NCBI GenBank assembly: GCA_002409595.1
Contig: DHNQ01000020.1
Span: 1-64,000, forward strand
Direction of reading: 5' to 3'
Source of the DNA: Dysgonomonas sp. UBA5412
GTDB taxonomy: Bacteria; Bacteroidota; Bacteroidia; Bacteroidales; Dysgonomonadaceae
Length of the DNA stretch: 64,000 bases
The notes below the pieces were generated by a model that saw only the letters and a program-made list of their open reading frames with translations, did not search any database and was not told the origin of the DNA. The position numbers were made by a program, and so were the translations under genes. Shown in pieces: positions 5,328 through 14,564 of the stretch (the first letter of the stretch is position 1; the number at the start of each line of letters is the position of its first letter).

Positions 5328-8288
5328 TTAAGAATTTGGCTTCAACACAACTCCAACCTTTTTCTTTCCATTTATTTTTATATAAACAGGCTGGGTGAAG
5401 CGTACATGTCTTACTAGCTCGGTTTCGAAAATAGCTGGTAAATTATTTAAATAATCTTCATCGAAAAATCCATCATTGGATAGAAATGGATTTATAGAAA
5501 AATAACCAACTCCGAATGATGTTAAATTTTGAAAAAAGTGAGTGCCTTGGCTCGGCTCTATCTTATAATTATCGAGTGTTAATTCTACTAATAGTCTTGC
5601 ATTACTTATCTGAGGCCATCTGACAGGTATACCTAACCAATGGTCACTACTACCCCATCTTCCCGGGCCTACAAGTATATAGTTCTTGTCTTTTTCTAAG
5701 AATTCTTTATTTATCTTATCTATTTCAGTAGCTATCAGAGGATTGTTTGCCGCATTAAATTCTTTTGTTTTTACATATACAATATCATATACATCGCTTA
5801 TTACACCATGCCCTAAAGCATTGTTAGAGTGTAATATTTCATCCTCTTGTTTTATTTGGGACAGATCTTCACTTTGCAATTCTTTATTTTGAACAATAGG
5901 CCGAATTTGTAAAAGGTAGAAATTACCTTCACCTTTATCTTTCAGATCGGCTGCAAATTCTATTTCAACAGCACGTCCCATTTCCTCCTGTCCTATTTTT
6001 AATATTGTTTTTAATATTTCTGCTAAAGGAAATACATTGTGCTCCAATATATTTACAAAAGACAAGATCTTACGCCCACTTTCATAATAACCATCGTATA
6101 TGACCTGATCGACAGGATCGTAAGTCGATGATATATATTTGATAGATCCATCTTTTTCTGCATCTTTTAAATTTAATTTTAGCAGATTGAATCCATCATT
6201 AGTCGAAATATCTCTAAACACGTCTTTCATATCCAAAGCATAAAAAAATCTTTGAGTATCGCGTAAGGCTAGATCAACCGAACTCAATTGTATAATATTA
6301 TGTGGATGTGCAGGAGAGAAACGTAAGCTAGTACCTCCTTCTACAATATATTTGCCCAATCCTAACACAATATTAGCTATTCCTTCTTCAGGTTTTTCAT
6401 TACCTACGGGATAAAAATTGAGTGAGCGGGCAACTCCTGATAGTGTCGGATAGAAATGATCTCCATACGAACTTCCGACTGCTTCTTGCAAAACAATAGC
6501 CATTTTTTCCTGATCTATAAGATTCTGTGTAGCCATCATATAAGTTTTGCTATCCTTATAGAATACCGAAGCATAGACTGCCTTTATAGCCTTTCCAAGC
6601 AAACTAAGCATCTCATACTTATTGGGCAACAAAGGAATCATATAAGTTGAATATACTCCGGCAAATGGTTGATAGTGTGAATCTTCCAAAAGGCTTGATG
6701 ACCTGACTGCAACGGGAGCTTTTACAACATCCAGAAATGCCATAAAATCTTCAATTAACCGATCCGGTAGTTCTGCATTAAGAAAGCTTTGTAATATTTC
6801 ATCATCCGAATGGGTTGACAGTGCGATCTGATACAAATCATTTACTTCCATAAATTCATCAAACAGATCAGTACACATTACCACTGTTCTAGGTATTTTG
6901 ACTATTATATTATTATCCTCATTTAATTCTGCATGCTCTTTTACAATATTATCCATAAAAGCAATGCTACGTCCTTTACCTCCGATAGAGCCATCCCCCA
7001 TTCGCACAAAATTAGAAAATTCATCGAAGCGGTCTTTATCAAATACTGCAACAATGCCAGAATTTTTTATTCGTCTGTATTTGATGATCATATCATAGAT
7101 AACCTGACGGGCATCCTCTACATTATCAAAATCCGAAATATCTATTTTCTTTAGCCATTCAGCCAATGGAAATAAGGCTCTGGAGTAAAAGAATCTTGAA
7201 AAGTGGTTATGAGACATGTGATATACCAACGATTCGGTTGGGATATTGAAAATATTCTTTTGTAGATCCTTCAAATTGCGAATTCGCAAAAATTCCTCTT
7301 TAGTCTGTGGATCTAAAATAATAAAGTCGCCGAAGCCAAAGTTATTTACAACCTGTTTACGGAGATCTCGTGGGAAGCTTTTCGAATTTTTATCTATAAA
7401 ACTACAATTCAGTTTATCGGCATATTCTTTATTTTGTACTTCGGATGATGTAAATACAATTGGTTTAAATCTGTCCTGTCTTTTTATCCATTGAGCCAAG
7501 CTATATCCGGCAAGCTTATCTTTTGATCCGTTGTGTATGTAGCTCATATCGGTGACAACTCCCAACATATAGTCTTTGTATTTGCTATATATATTGACTG
7601 CCTCTTCGTACGTACGAGCCAGCATAATTTTAGGACGTCCACGCATACGCAGCATTTGCTGATGCTCATTAAGAGCTTCTTTTGAAAATTCTTTCGATTC
7701 CTCCATTACTATTTTAAATAATGTAGGTAAAGCTGAAGAATAAAATCGAACCGAATCTTCTACAAGAAGTATAATTTGTACACCAACACTCGCTGTGTCA
7801 TGTTCGGCATTCATTGCATCTTCTATCAGTTTGATAATAGCTAATAATAAATCCGGATTTCCCAACCAACTAAAGACATAATCGACTCCTGACAAATCTT
7901 CTTGCGATAATCTTTTTGTCACCTCTCTAGAGAATGGAGTAAGCACCACAAAAGGAATATCGTTATAAGTTGCCTTAATATGTTTAGCTGTCGAAAACAT
8001 TTCTGTCTCATCCATATTAGGCATTTGTATAATAAGCTCATAGTGATTGTTCTCTAATTCTAACAGAGCTTCTTCTTCCGTAACTACCTGGGTAAAACGA
8101 GGAGGATAATTCAGATTGAGTGAAGTATATTCGTTAAATATTTGTTCGTCAATGCGTCCGTCATCTTCCAGAATAAATGAATCATATTTAGTGGCAATCA
8201 ACAGCACATTATAAATGCGCTTGTTCATAAGATTTGCAAAGGAAGTGTCTTTAAATCGGAATTCTTTTATATCCGGTATTTTCTTCAT
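5328..8288 (-). CDS. PEP/pyruvate-binding (PPDK_N) protein with receiver-like N-terminus
   Basis: A protein of about 986 residues. The first ~350 residues look like one or two response-regulator-type alpha/beta domains (for example VQIILLVEDSVRFYSSAL and a later LGVVTDMSYIHNG). The middle and C-terminal region carries the ATP-grasp-like PEP/pyruvate-binding fold: GGKGRSIAFMDNIV, APVAVRSSSLLEDS, YQPFAGVYSTY and LLQIRPI. The phosphohistidine swivel domain and the PEP-binding barrel of true PEP synthase or PPDK are absent, so it should not carry out the full reaction. I chose the ATG at 8288; the longer frame begins with GTG. Bacteroidota homologues are often labelled PEP synthase. Function unknown, perhaps regulatory. 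Confidence 0.7.
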   Translation of the reverse strand: MKKIPDIKEFRFKDTSFANLMNKRIYNVLLIATKYDSFILEDDGRIDEQIFNEYTSLNLNYPPRFTQVVTEEEALLELENNHYELIIQMPNMDETEMFSTAKHIKATYNDIPFVVLTPFSREVTKRLSQEDLSGVDYVFSWLGNPDLLLAIIKLIEDAMNAEHDTASVGVQIILLVEDSVRFYSSALPTLFKIVMEESKEFSKEALNEHQQMLRMRGRPKIMLARTYEEAVNIYSKYKDYMLGVVTDMSYIHNGSKDKLAGYSLAQWIKRQDRFKPIVFTSSEVQNKEYADKLNCSFIDKNSKSFPRDLRKQVVNNFGFGDFIILDPQTKEEFLRIRNLKDLQKNIFNIPTESLVYHMSHNHFSRFFYSRALFPLAEWLKKIDISDFDNVEDARQVIYDMIIKYRRIKNSGIVAVFDKDRFDEFSNFVRMGDGSIGGKGRSIAFMDNIVKEHAELNEDNNIIVKIPRTVVMCTDLFDEFMEVNDLYQIALSTHSDDEILQSFLNAELPDRLIEDFMAFLDVVKAPVAVRSSSLLEDSHYQPFAGVYSTYMIPLLPNKYEMLSLLGKAIKAVYASVFYKDSKTYMMATQNLIDQEKMAIVLQEAVGSSYGDHFYPTLSGVARSLNFYPVGNEKPEEGIANIVLGLGKYIVEGGTSLRFSPAHPHNIIQLSSVDLALRDTQRFFYALDMKDVFRDISTNDGFNLLKLNLKDAEKDGSIKYISSTYDPVDQVIYDGYYESGRKILSFVNILEHNVFPLAEILKTILKIGQEEMGRAVEIEFAADLKDKGEGNFYLLQIRPIVQNKELQSEDLSQIKQEDEILHSNNALGHGVISDVYDIVYVKTKEFNAANNPLIATEIDKINKEFLEKDKNYILVGPGRWGSSDHWLGIPVRWPQISNARLLVELTLDNYKIEPSQGTHFFQNLTSFGVGYFSINPFLSNDGFFDEDYLNNLPAIFETELVRHVRFTQPVYIKINGKKKVGVVLKPNS

Positions 8289-8325
8289 AATTATAAGCTT
8301 ATTAATCACAAATATAATGTAAAAA

Positions 8326-8360
8326 AAAGAAGCTGAAAGTAAAATACCTTCAGCTTCTTT
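8326..8360 (-). terminator. Terminator after bamD-omega-DUF4293 operon
   Basis: The 12-bp stem AAAGAAGCTGAA (8326-8337) / TTCAGCTTCTTT (8349-8360) lies just past the DUF4293 stop. Read leftwards it runs into a long T-tract. Confidence 0.8.
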
Positions 8361-8380
8361 TATATTATGTTAATTATCTG

Positions 8381-8830
8381 TTATCGTATACGATCTAATG
8401 ATTTTACGAGCTTCTCATCTTTTTTAATTCGAGAAATAGCCAACAAGTCTAAAATTAAGGCTATAACCGGTAGAATAATACCTACCTGCAAATTAAATGT
8501 GTATGAATCATCTATTTTTCCTAAAAATGAGTTTATATACACCATACTGGTTACATAATATATAACAATACATAAGGCTGTCACATAACCAATATTTATT
8601 TGCAACTTTCGTTTTTTGAACAAAAAAACATTGATAAATGCCAATAAAGCACTTAGTATAGCAAAAATAAGGACTCCCCAAGTAGGAAAATCTGTCCCGA
8701 TTCCAAACGAATGAAAAATTACAGATAAAGAAGCATCCTTATTTACCAATTCTATCAAAGGACAAAAAACTGTTGCTGTCATTATGATAGAAGTCAGTAG
8801 TAAAAATAGAGATTGTATACGCTGTATCAT
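8381..8830 (-). CDS. DUF4293 family four-helix membrane protein
   Basis: A 149-residue integral membrane protein starting MIQRIQSLFLLLTSI, as DUF4293 members do, with four predicted transmembrane helices (about residues 5-25, 50-72, 78-98 and 115-133). The family is restricted to Bacteroidota and has no known function. It follows the omega-like gene by 6 bp and is the last gene of the bamD operon, an arrangement conserved in the phylum. Confidence 0.85.
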   Translation of the reverse strand: MIQRIQSLFLLLTSIIMTATVFCPLIELVNKDASLSVIFHSFGIGTDFPTWGVLIFAILSALLAFINVFLFKKRKLQINIGYVTALCIVIYYVTSMVYINSFLGKIDDSYTFNLQVGIILPVIALILDLLAISRIKKDEKLVKSLDRIR

Positions 8831-8836
8831 TGTTAT

Positions 8837-9169
8837 TTAGAAGTTGTCTTTATCCTTATTCGGATTTCTGTAATAAAGTTTACCTTCTGTATATTCTTGT
8901 GCTGCAATCAATGTTGGTTTAGGAAGTTTTTCGTAGTAACGAGAAATTTCTATTTGTTCTCTGTTTTCGAAAACCTCTTCCAGATTGTCGTTATATGAAG
9001 CAAACTCCTGTAATTTCTTGTCTAGGTCTTGTTTCATTTCCACGGCGATTTGATTAGCACGTTTTGAAATAATTCTAACAGTTTCATACACGTTACCTGT
9101 GTCTTCAGAAAGAGACATCATATCTCTGGTAACTGTGTTGCTGGCTGCATTTGATTTTCTGTAATCCAT
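8837..9169 (-). CDS. rpoZ: RNA polymerase Rpb6/omega subunit
   Basis: A 110-residue protein of the Bacteroidota-type Rpb6/omega family. The core is NVYETVRIISKRANQIAVEM (about residues 26-45), equivalent to the helix of omega that holds beta-prime. The tail ends with a KPTLIAAQEYTEGKLYYR segment. Omega aids assembly and stability of RNA polymerase. It lies between bamD and DUF4293 in the same transcript. Confidence 0.85.
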   Translation of the reverse strand: MDYRKSNAASNTVTRDMMSLSEDTGNVYETVRIISKRANQIAVEMKQDLDKKLQEFASYNDNLEEVFENREQIEISRYYEKLPKPTLIAAQEYTEGKLYYRNPNKDKDNF

Positions 9170-9209
9170 TGTTATTCCTTAATTATATAAATTGTGACTT
9201 ATCTTTTTA

Positions 9210-10061
9210 TTATTTAGTTAATTCTTGTTGTACAACCTCGTTAGTAGCCTGATCTACTTCTTGTCCGAGAGCTTTCAATGCCTGACGATAATATTTCTCC
9301 GATTCGTTTAGATACTTACCTGTTGGAAACATATTCTTATAGTTGAAATGTTCGTCTAATAAATCGCGGTAACGATTTGATTTCTTTTCCTCAATACTAT
9401 GATAAGCCAGTTCAAATCGGGAACGAACCATCAAAATCTGAAATTCTTCTGCAAATTCCGAAAAAGGATAAGATTTTAATGCTTCTCTCGAAGTTACAAT
9501 ACACGATTCGTAATTATTTCCCATATAAAGGCCGAGGTTGAAATAAAGACGAGCGGCAAGATATTCTTTATAAGCAAGTTTCTCTTGTAATTTAAACATC
9601 AGGTCTTGAGCTTCAGGTGCTTTTTCGCTTTGAGGAAAGAACTCTAAGAAGCTTTGAAATTCTTGTATTCCTTTCACCGTACTAGTTTGATCTAAACGGG
9701 CATCGGGGGAATCAAGATATAGACCATAGGCTGCATTAAATCTAGCAAGTTCAGTATAATCTCCTTTAGGAAACTTAGTGTAATATCTTGTATAATATTG
9801 AGTTGCTGTGGTATAATCTTTGTCATAGAAATAAGATTGAGCCATCAGGAATAAAATCTCCTGCTCTTTGGACGAACCTGTATATGTGGTAAGTATCTCA
9901 CCTAAGAGAGTAGTAGTCCTGCCATACTTTTTCTCATCAAAATATTTTTTTGCATATGTATATTTTAGTTCAGCATCGCGGCTTTTTAGTATTTTGTTAT
10001 ATTCTCCACACGAAGCTAATAACAGAGTCAATAATAAAGTACACAGAATTTTGATTTTCAT
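9210..10061 (-). CDS. bamD: Outer membrane assembly factor BamD
   Basis: A lipoprotein of about 283 residues starting MKIKILCTLL, with lipobox LLASC (lipidated Cys18). It consists of TPR-like helical repeats: the segments RTTTLLGEILTTYTGSSKEQ and DYTTATQYYTRYYTKFPKGD are typical BamD/YfiO repeats. BamD is the essential lipoprotein partner of BamA in folding beta-barrel proteins. I prefer the ATG at 10061; the longer frame starts with TTG. It is the first gene of an operon with omega and DUF4293. Confidence 0.9.
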   Translation of the reverse strand: MKIKILCTLLLTLLLASCGEYNKILKSRDAELKYTYAKKYFDEKKYGRTTTLLGEILTTYTGSSKEQEILFLMAQSYFYDKDYTTATQYYTRYYTKFPKGDYTELARFNAAYGLYLDSPDARLDQTSTVKGIQEFQSFLEFFPQSEKAPEAQDLMFKLQEKLAYKEYLAARLYFNLGLYMGNNYESCIVTSREALKSYPFSEFAEEFQILMVRSRFELAYHSIEEKKSNRYRDLLDEHFNYKNMFPTGKYLNESEKYYRQALKALGQEVDQATNEVVQQELTK

Positions 10062-10156
10062 TCTACTCAAAAATTAGTTTGCAAATTTACACAAAGCTTT
10101 TATAATTTGAAAATAAACTTTTACAATTATGCTTTTTTGAGATTCTTACTCATAAA

Positions 10157-11371
10157 TCAGCCAAACATTGCAATCACGCGTTTCAGACAACTTATAAATT
10201 GGTCGATCTCTTCTTTTGTATTATAGAATGCTAATGAAACTCTGACTGTACCTTCTATACCCAACTCATCCATAAGAGGTTGTGCACAATGATGTCCTGT
10301 GCGTACAGCAATTCCCATTTTGTCCAAAAGCATCCCCATATCGTAATGATGAATGTTACCTACAAGAAAAGAAATCACGCTGCTTTTCTTGTCCGAGGTT
10401 CCGAATATGCGGATACCCTCTATTTCGGTCAATTTTTCAGAACAATACTCTAATAACTGATCTTCGTATGCTTTTATTGAGTCTAACCCTATATTTTTTA
10501 TATATTTTATTGCTGTTGCTGTTGCTATGACATCGGGATAATTAGGCGTACCGGCTTCAAACTTGAATGGTAACTCATTGAAAGTAGTTCCTTTAAAAGA
10601 AACTCGACTTATCATTTCACCCCCTCCCTGATAGGGTGGCATTTGATTAAGCCATTGCTCTTTTCCATACAACACTCCTACCCCATTAGGTCCATAAAGC
10701 TTATGACCTGAAAAGACAAGAAAATCACAATCCAGTTTTTGTACATCTATTTCCATATGTTGTACAGATTGTGCTGCATCTATTAGCACAGGTACATCAT
10801 TGTTGTGAGCTATAGATATAATTTCTTCTATCGGATTAATAGTTCCCAATACATTCGATACATGCATTATAGAAACTAATTTTGTTTTAGGAGATATTAA
10901 TTTTTTGAATTCATCAATTCGGAGTTCTCCTTTTTCATTTATTGGGATGATTCTAAGTTTTATCCCCCTTATTGATTCTTGCAATTGCCACGATACAATA
11001 TTTGCGTGATGCTCCATTGCAGAGATAATGATTTCATCTCCTTCTTTGCAAAACTGCTGACAAAAGCTATGAGCCACAAGATTGATGGATTCGGTAGTTC
11101 CCTTTGTAAAAATAACTTCTCGGCTATGTTTTGCATTGATAAATTGCTGTACAACTACACGTGCTTCTTCTGCCAGATCGGTAGCTTGCTGGCTTAAATA
11201 ATGCACACCACGATGCACATTAGCATTCGTGGTGTCATATATTTTTTCAATCTCATCTACAACACATTTAGGCTTTTGAGTTGTTGCCCCGTTATCAAAA
11301 TAGATAAGAGGTTTACCGTAAATGGTTGTAGAAAGAATAGGGAAATCATTTCTTATTTTTTCTACATTCAT
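10157..11371 (-). CDS. sufS: Cysteine desulfurase SufS
   Basis: A 404-residue class V PLP enzyme. The PLP-binding lysine is K224 in SGHKLYGP, and the catalytic cysteine is C362 in RTGHHCAQP, in the short-loop context typical of group II (SufS) enzymes. It takes sulfur from cysteine as persulfide for Fe-S cluster assembly. It is the third gene of a leftward sufC-sufD-sufS row, 65 bp after sufD. No sufE/sufU-like acceptor gene is adjacent. Confidence 0.93.
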   Translation of the reverse strand: MNVEKIRNDFPILSTTIYGKPLIYFDNGATTQKPKCVVDEIEKIYDTTNANVHRGVHYLSQQATDLAEEARVVVQQFINAKHSREVIFTKGTTESINLVAHSFCQQFCKEGDEIIISAMEHHANIVSWQLQESIRGIKLRIIPINEKGELRIDEFKKLISPKTKLVSIMHVSNVLGTINPIEEIISIAHNNDVPVLIDAAQSVQHMEIDVQKLDCDFLVFSGHKLYGPNGVGVLYGKEQWLNQMPPYQGGGEMISRVSFKGTTFNELPFKFEAGTPNYPDVIATATAIKYIKNIGLDSIKAYEDQLLEYCSEKLTEIEGIRIFGTSDKKSSVISFLVGNIHHYDMGMLLDKMGIAVRTGHHCAQPLMDELGIEGTVRVSLAFYNTKEEIDQFISCLKRVIAMFG

Positions 11372-11436
11372 TGTCTTCTGTTGTTAATTTGCTTGTAAGG
11401 ATATAACTACTTCTTTACAAGCTAAAGGTTACAGCT

Positions 11437-12777
11437 TTATTTGCAAACCATGCAATTACCACAACGAGCACTTTCTCCCTTAAATCTTTTTTCAACAAGT
11501 TCAGATAGCCTGTCTCTCAATCGAGGGATGCGTACATGCTCTAATACTCCGGCTGTAAATGCTTGCATCAACATGAGTTTTGCAACATCATAACCAATAC
11601 CTCTTGACCTTAAATAGAATAAAGCTTCTTCGTCAAGTTGTCCGGTAGTCAATCCGTGTGAACATTTAACATCGTCAGCATATATTTCCAACTGTGGTTT
11701 TGCATACATACGAGCTTCAGGAGATACACATAGGTTATTGTTCGATTGATATGCTTGCGTTTTTTGAGCATCCTTTTCTACTAATATACGTCCGCAAAAT
11801 GCACCCTTAGCTTCTTCCAATAATACATATTTGAATAATTGGGTACTTGTACAATGAGGTTTTGCGTGATCTAAGAAAGCAAAATTATCTACATATTGTT
11901 TCTTATCAGCAATCACCATGCCACATACATAAGCTTCAGAATGTTCACCATTCAGCTTCACATTATAATTATTACGGCTCGAACCCGTATTTAGTGTAAT
12001 ATTATTTACTAATACGTTTGCATTTTCTTCTTGTATAGAAAATGTATTTGCTAAGCGGACTACTTTGTCAGAGTTCTCTTCCAGATCATAATAGTCTACG
12101 ATGGCATTCTTGCCTGCATATATCTCAGTAACCTGTGTTACCAAGAACTTCGCATTATCTACAGTGTGGTCACAAACAAGCAATTTTACCTGTGCGTTAT
12201 CTTCTGCTATGATTAATACCCGGCGATTGACAAGAGTATCGAATTTACCACCCAATATATTGATTAGCTGTATAGGTTCTTCTACAACGACTCCTTTGGG
12301 TATATATATAACAAAACCGTCTTGTGCAAACATTGTATTGAATGCAATAGTACCATTGTTGTTTATATTGGCTATTTGTCCATAATATTTTTTGCAAATA
12401 TCAGAATGATCTTCGGCAAATTGTTTGAGGCTTCCTACAAATACTCCCTTAGGATAAGATATTTTCGGTTTATGTTCTTCGTGAAAAAGATCATTCATCA
12501 CAAAGTATAAATTTGTCGTCAATTCGGGTATTTCACATTTGAAAGACACATACGGATTACCTTCAAACGGAACTCGATTAAGATTCAGTGCATAATCTGG
12601 AATAAATTCCGCTGCTACATCTAAATAAAGATAATCTTCTAACTTTTTTGTAGGTAAACCTTCTTTTATAAATGCTTCTAAAGCCTTATCTCGCAGATTA
12701 TTCATCCCTTGTGCAGACATAGAGTCTATCTTATCTCTGTACTGGTTGAATATATCTATATATTGATTTTCTACCAT
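11437..12777 (-). CDS. sufD: Fe-S assembly scaffold subunit SufD
   Basis: A 446-residue SUF core protein with the right-handed beta-helix region and the conserved C-terminal signature DDVKCSHGLTTGQLDEEALF, followed by SRGIGYDVAKLMLM. Length and N-terminus (a helical domain with GLPTKKLEDYLYLD) fit SufD rather than SufB. SufD forms the SufBC2D scaffold with SufB and SufC. Its start overlaps the sufC stop by one base (TAATG), indicating tight coupling. The last residues form a CxxCxxC motif (CGNCMVCK). Confidence 0.9.
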   Translation of the reverse strand: MVENQYIDIFNQYRDKIDSMSAQGMNNLRDKALEAFIKEGLPTKKLEDYLYLDVAAEFIPDYALNLNRVPFEGNPYVSFKCEIPELTTNLYFVMNDLFHEEHKPKISYPKGVFVGSLKQFAEDHSDICKKYYGQIANINNNGTIAFNTMFAQDGFVIYIPKGVVVEEPIQLINILGGKFDTLVNRRVLIIAEDNAQVKLLVCDHTVDNAKFLVTQVTEIYAGKNAIVDYYDLEENSDKVVRLANTFSIQEENANVLVNNITLNTGSSRNNYNVKLNGEHSEAYVCGMVIADKKQYVDNFAFLDHAKPHCTSTQLFKYVLLEEAKGAFCGRILVEKDAQKTQAYQSNNNLCVSPEARMYAKPQLEIYADDVKCSHGLTTGQLDEEALFYLRSRGIGYDVAKLMLMQAFTAGVLEHVRIPRLRDRLSELVEKRFKGESARCGNCMVCK

Positions 12778-13538
12778 TATTCTTGAAATTCTTTAATGAT
12801 CCAATCGTAACCTTTTTCTTCTAATTCGAGAGCAAGTTCAGGACCTGCACTCTTAACGATACGTCCTTTGTATAAAACATGTACAAAGTCAGGTTTGATA
12901 TAGTCGAGCAAACGCTGATAGTGTGTAATAACTACGGTTGCATTGTCTTTCCGTCTTAACTTATTTACACCTGCGGCAACTATACGGAGAGCATCGATAT
13001 CTAATCCCGAATCAGTTTCGTCAAGTATCGCAAGCTTTGGTTCAAGCATTGCCATCTGAAATATTTCGTTACGTTTCTTTTCTCCACCTGAGAATCCTTC
13101 GTTTACAGAGCGTCCTGCCAGATCTTTATCTAATTCTACCAGCTCTCGTCTCTCTTTAATCATCTTTAAGAAATCCGATGCAGATATAGGGTCTTCACCT
13201 CTGTGTTTGCGAATTTCGTTTAATGAAGCTCTCATAAAGTTTGTCATGCTCACTCCCGGTATTTCTACGGGATATTGGAAGCTCAAGAACATACCTTCAC
13301 GGGCTCTGTCTTCGGGATCCATTTCCAATAAATCATGTCCTCGGAAGTCTACTTCTCCTTCTGTAACCTTAAAACTTGGATTTCCTACCAGAACGGAAGC
13401 TAAGGTGCTTTTTCCGGCTCCATTAGGTCCCATTATTGCATGTATTTCGCCCTCGTTAACTTCGAGGTTTAGTCCTTTTAAAATTTCCTTGCCTTCAACG
13501 TTAGCATGCAAGTTTTTTATGTTTAATAAATTTGCCAT
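12777..13538 (-). CDS. sufC: Fe-S assembly ATPase SufC
   Basis: A 253-residue ABC ATPase: Walker A GPNGAGKS (about residues 37-44), signature SGGEKKRNE (about 150-158), Walker B LAILDETDSGLD, and switch VITHYQRLL. The LDETDSGLD and SGGEKKR wording is specific to SufC. It powers the SufBCD scaffold. The gene upstream is xth, not sufB, and about 250 bp of non-coding DNA separates them, so sufC appears to be the first gene of this operon. Confidence 0.95.
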   Translation of the reverse strand: MANLLNIKNLHANVEGKEILKGLNLEVNEGEIHAIMGPNGAGKSTLASVLVGNPSFKVTEGEVDFRGHDLLEMDPEDRAREGMFLSFQYPVEIPGVSMTNFMRASLNEIRKHRGEDPISASDFLKMIKERRELVELDKDLAGRSVNEGFSGGEKKRNEIFQMAMLEPKLAILDETDSGLDIDALRIVAAGVNKLRRKDNATVVITHYQRLLDYIKPDFVHVLYKGRIVKSAGPELALELEEKGYDWIIKEFQE

Positions 13539-13658
13539 TATTAAAGTTTATATTGTTTAAATAATAATCTTAGTCATTATAAATGGTTAACGCTAAGATT
13601 CAATATATGTTCAAGTCCAATAAGACTTCGGAGTACAAAATTAATAAATAAAAAACAA

Positions 13659-13683
13659 AATAGCTTGTTTATTACAAGCTATT
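13659..13683 (-). terminator. Terminator after xth
   Basis: The stem AATAGCTTG (13659-13667) / CAAGCTATT (13675-13683), read leftwards, is followed by TTGTTTTTTATTT. It separates xth from the suf operon. Confidence 0.75.
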
Positions 13684-13785
13684 AGTTATTTATTAAATCT
13701 ATGAAATATTTGTTGTGATTGATTTTTTTTCAATACAGTCTTGCTTTGAAGTTAGGTATTGAGATCTACTCAACATTTCTAATCT

Positions 13786-14550
13786 TTAAAAATCCATATC
13801 TACTAATATGGGACAATGGTCGGAGAAATTAATTTCGTCGAGAATAGCTGCATTGTTTAGTCGTGGCTTAACTTCTTGCGATATGATATGATAATCGATA
13901 CGCCAACCAAGATTCTTACTTCTGGCTCCTGCTCTATAACTCCACCAACTATATTTTTCAGGACTTTGATCGTATACTCTAAAAGTATCTATAAGTCCCG
14001 AGTCTATAAATTCATCAAACCATTGGCGTTCTTCAGGTAAGAAACCCGAATCTTTGGTATGACGTTCGGGGCGGCTAATATCTATGGGTTTATGACATAT
14101 ATTATAATCTCCACAGATCAAGATTTGAGGTCTTTCTTTACGAAGCTCGTTTATGAATTTTGTAAAATCGGCAAGAAATTTCATCTTAACGTCTTGTCTT
14201 ACATCACCCATAGTTCCCGAAGGTATATACACGCATATTACTGTTACATCTCCATAATCGGCTCTTAGCACACGTCCTTCTCTATCGTATACAGGCATAT
14301 CCATTCCCGATTTCACGAAATCCGGTTTACGTTTCGTCAGTATTCCTACTCCGCTATATCCCTTCTTTTCGGCTGAATGAAAATAATAGTGATAACCTAA
14401 TGATTGAATGGTTAATACATCTATTTGATCTTCCATTGCTTTAATCTCCTGTAAGCATAATATATCAGGTGATTCTTTTTCCAACCATTGATACAAACCC
14501 TTATTTATAGCAGCACGTATACCATTAACGTTATATGATATTATTTTCAT
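13786..14550 (-). CDS. xth: Exodeoxyribonuclease III (AP endonuclease)
   Basis: A 254-residue enzyme of the exonuclease-endonuclease-phosphatase fold. It has metal and catalytic residues in NVNGIRA (N7), CLQEIKA (E36), ICGDYNI (Asp/Asn pair) and the C-terminal SDHCPI (Asp-His). It incises abasic sites and removes 3'-blocking groups in base excision repair. It starts 14 bp after the MlaF-like gene ends, so it may be read from that transcript as well. Confidence 0.95.
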   Translation of the reverse strand: MKIISYNVNGIRAAINKGLYQWLEKESPDILCLQEIKAMEDQIDVLTIQSLGYHYYFHSAEKKGYSGVGILTKRKPDFVKSGMDMPVYDREGRVLRADYGDVTVICVYIPSGTMGDVRQDVKMKFLADFTKFINELRKERPQILICGDYNICHKPIDISRPERHTKDSGFLPEERQWFDEFIDSGLIDTFRVYDQSPEKYSWWSYRAGARSKNLGWRIDYHIISQEVKPRLNNAAILDEINFSDHCPILVDMDF

Positions 14551-14564
14551 ACAATTCCGTTTTG

